Source of the DNA: Armatimonadota bacterium
GTDB lineage: Bacteria > Armatimonadota > Zipacnadia > Zipacnadales > UBA11051
Length of the DNA: 5,837 nucleotides
Assembly: GCA_003542955.1 (NCBI GenBank)
Contig: DPJP01000413.1
Location: 4,196 to 10,032, forward strand
Reading direction: 5' to 3'
Shown here: positions 5,712-5,837 of the stretch, one piece after another
How the letters are laid out: each line of letters opens with the position of its first letter
Numbering within the stretch: the first letter of the stretch is position 1
Notes under the pieces: model-generated
Database searches by the model: none
Told to the model about the DNA's origin: nothing
Seen by the model: only the letters and a program-made list of their open reading frames with translations
Translations under genes and position numbers: made by a program

Positions 5712-5837
5712 GGCACGAGTGAGCCCGGGGCCCACCGCCGCGCTTGCCTCATCCCCGGCGCCATAGGCGCTAGCTTCGGAACTCCTGATATGGGTGTCGA
5801 GACCGATGTCCATTCCCTGGGCCTCGGAAGCCCTTGC

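Noticed and set aside
5725..5771. Terminator after the SIS gene (CCGGGG/CCCCGG at 5725-5758 and GCGCC-ATA-GGCGC at 5758-5770)
   Set aside because: The stems are short or have a long loop, they overlap, and neither is followed by a T run.
5106..5813. 235-codon open frame on the minus strand opposite the SIS gene
   Set aside because: The SIS gene has strong family motifs on the + strand; the antisense frame resembles nothing known.
5790..5837. ATG at 5790, open to the window end, as the start of another gene
   Set aside because: Only 16 codons are visible, there is no good ribosome site, and the peptide is not recognisable. It could be a real start but cannot be supported.

Overview
This is a GC-rich bacterial window with all recognisable genes on the + strand. 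The genes show GC-biased third positions, and three of them (ftsZ, the Eis-like gene and the SIS gene) have clear Shine-Dalgarno sequences. FtsZ ends in the D-I-P-A-F-L-R-R type of C-terminal peptide, and an Eis-type acetyltransferase lies next to it. Both fit a Gram-positive/Terrabacteria-like lineage (Actinobacteria, Chloroflexi, Armatimonadota, Firmicutes or similar), but no single gene fixes the phylum and I do not assign one.

Layout: (1) bases 2-268 are the 3' end of a divergent chaperonin-60 (GroEL) gene. (2) After a 67-base gap with two small hairpins comes grpE, the DnaK nucleotide-exchange factor, with a long acidic low-complexity N-terminal extension. (3) ftsZ follows behind its own near-consensus sigma-70 promoter and closes with a GC-rich hairpin that looks like a terminator. 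(4) An Eis-family GNAT acetyltransferase with a C-terminal SCP2-like domain stands as its own unit. (5) A palindrome-bearing intergenic region leads into a two-gene unit: a BadF/BadG-type N-acetylglucosamine-kinase-like sugar kinase, then a SIS-domain protein of the UPF0309 type. The last 126 bases hold no gene I can support.

How the genes fit together: the left part is housekeeping (protein folding and cell division). ftsZ is outside any visible division/cell-wall cluster, since no ftsA, ftsQ or mur gene flanks it. The right part is a probable amino-sugar module in which the kinase would phosphorylate a free sugar and the SIS protein would act on or sense the phosphosugar. The pairing recalls MurK/MurQ-type recovery of cell-wall sugars, but the SIS protein is not MurQ and its reaction is unknown.

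Nothing here clearly shows a wholly new system. The most interesting points are the uncharacterised kinase-SIS pair with its palindrome and altered SIS motif, the ftsZ promoter placed so that transcription should begin exactly on an in-frame ATG, and the unusual chaperonin tail.
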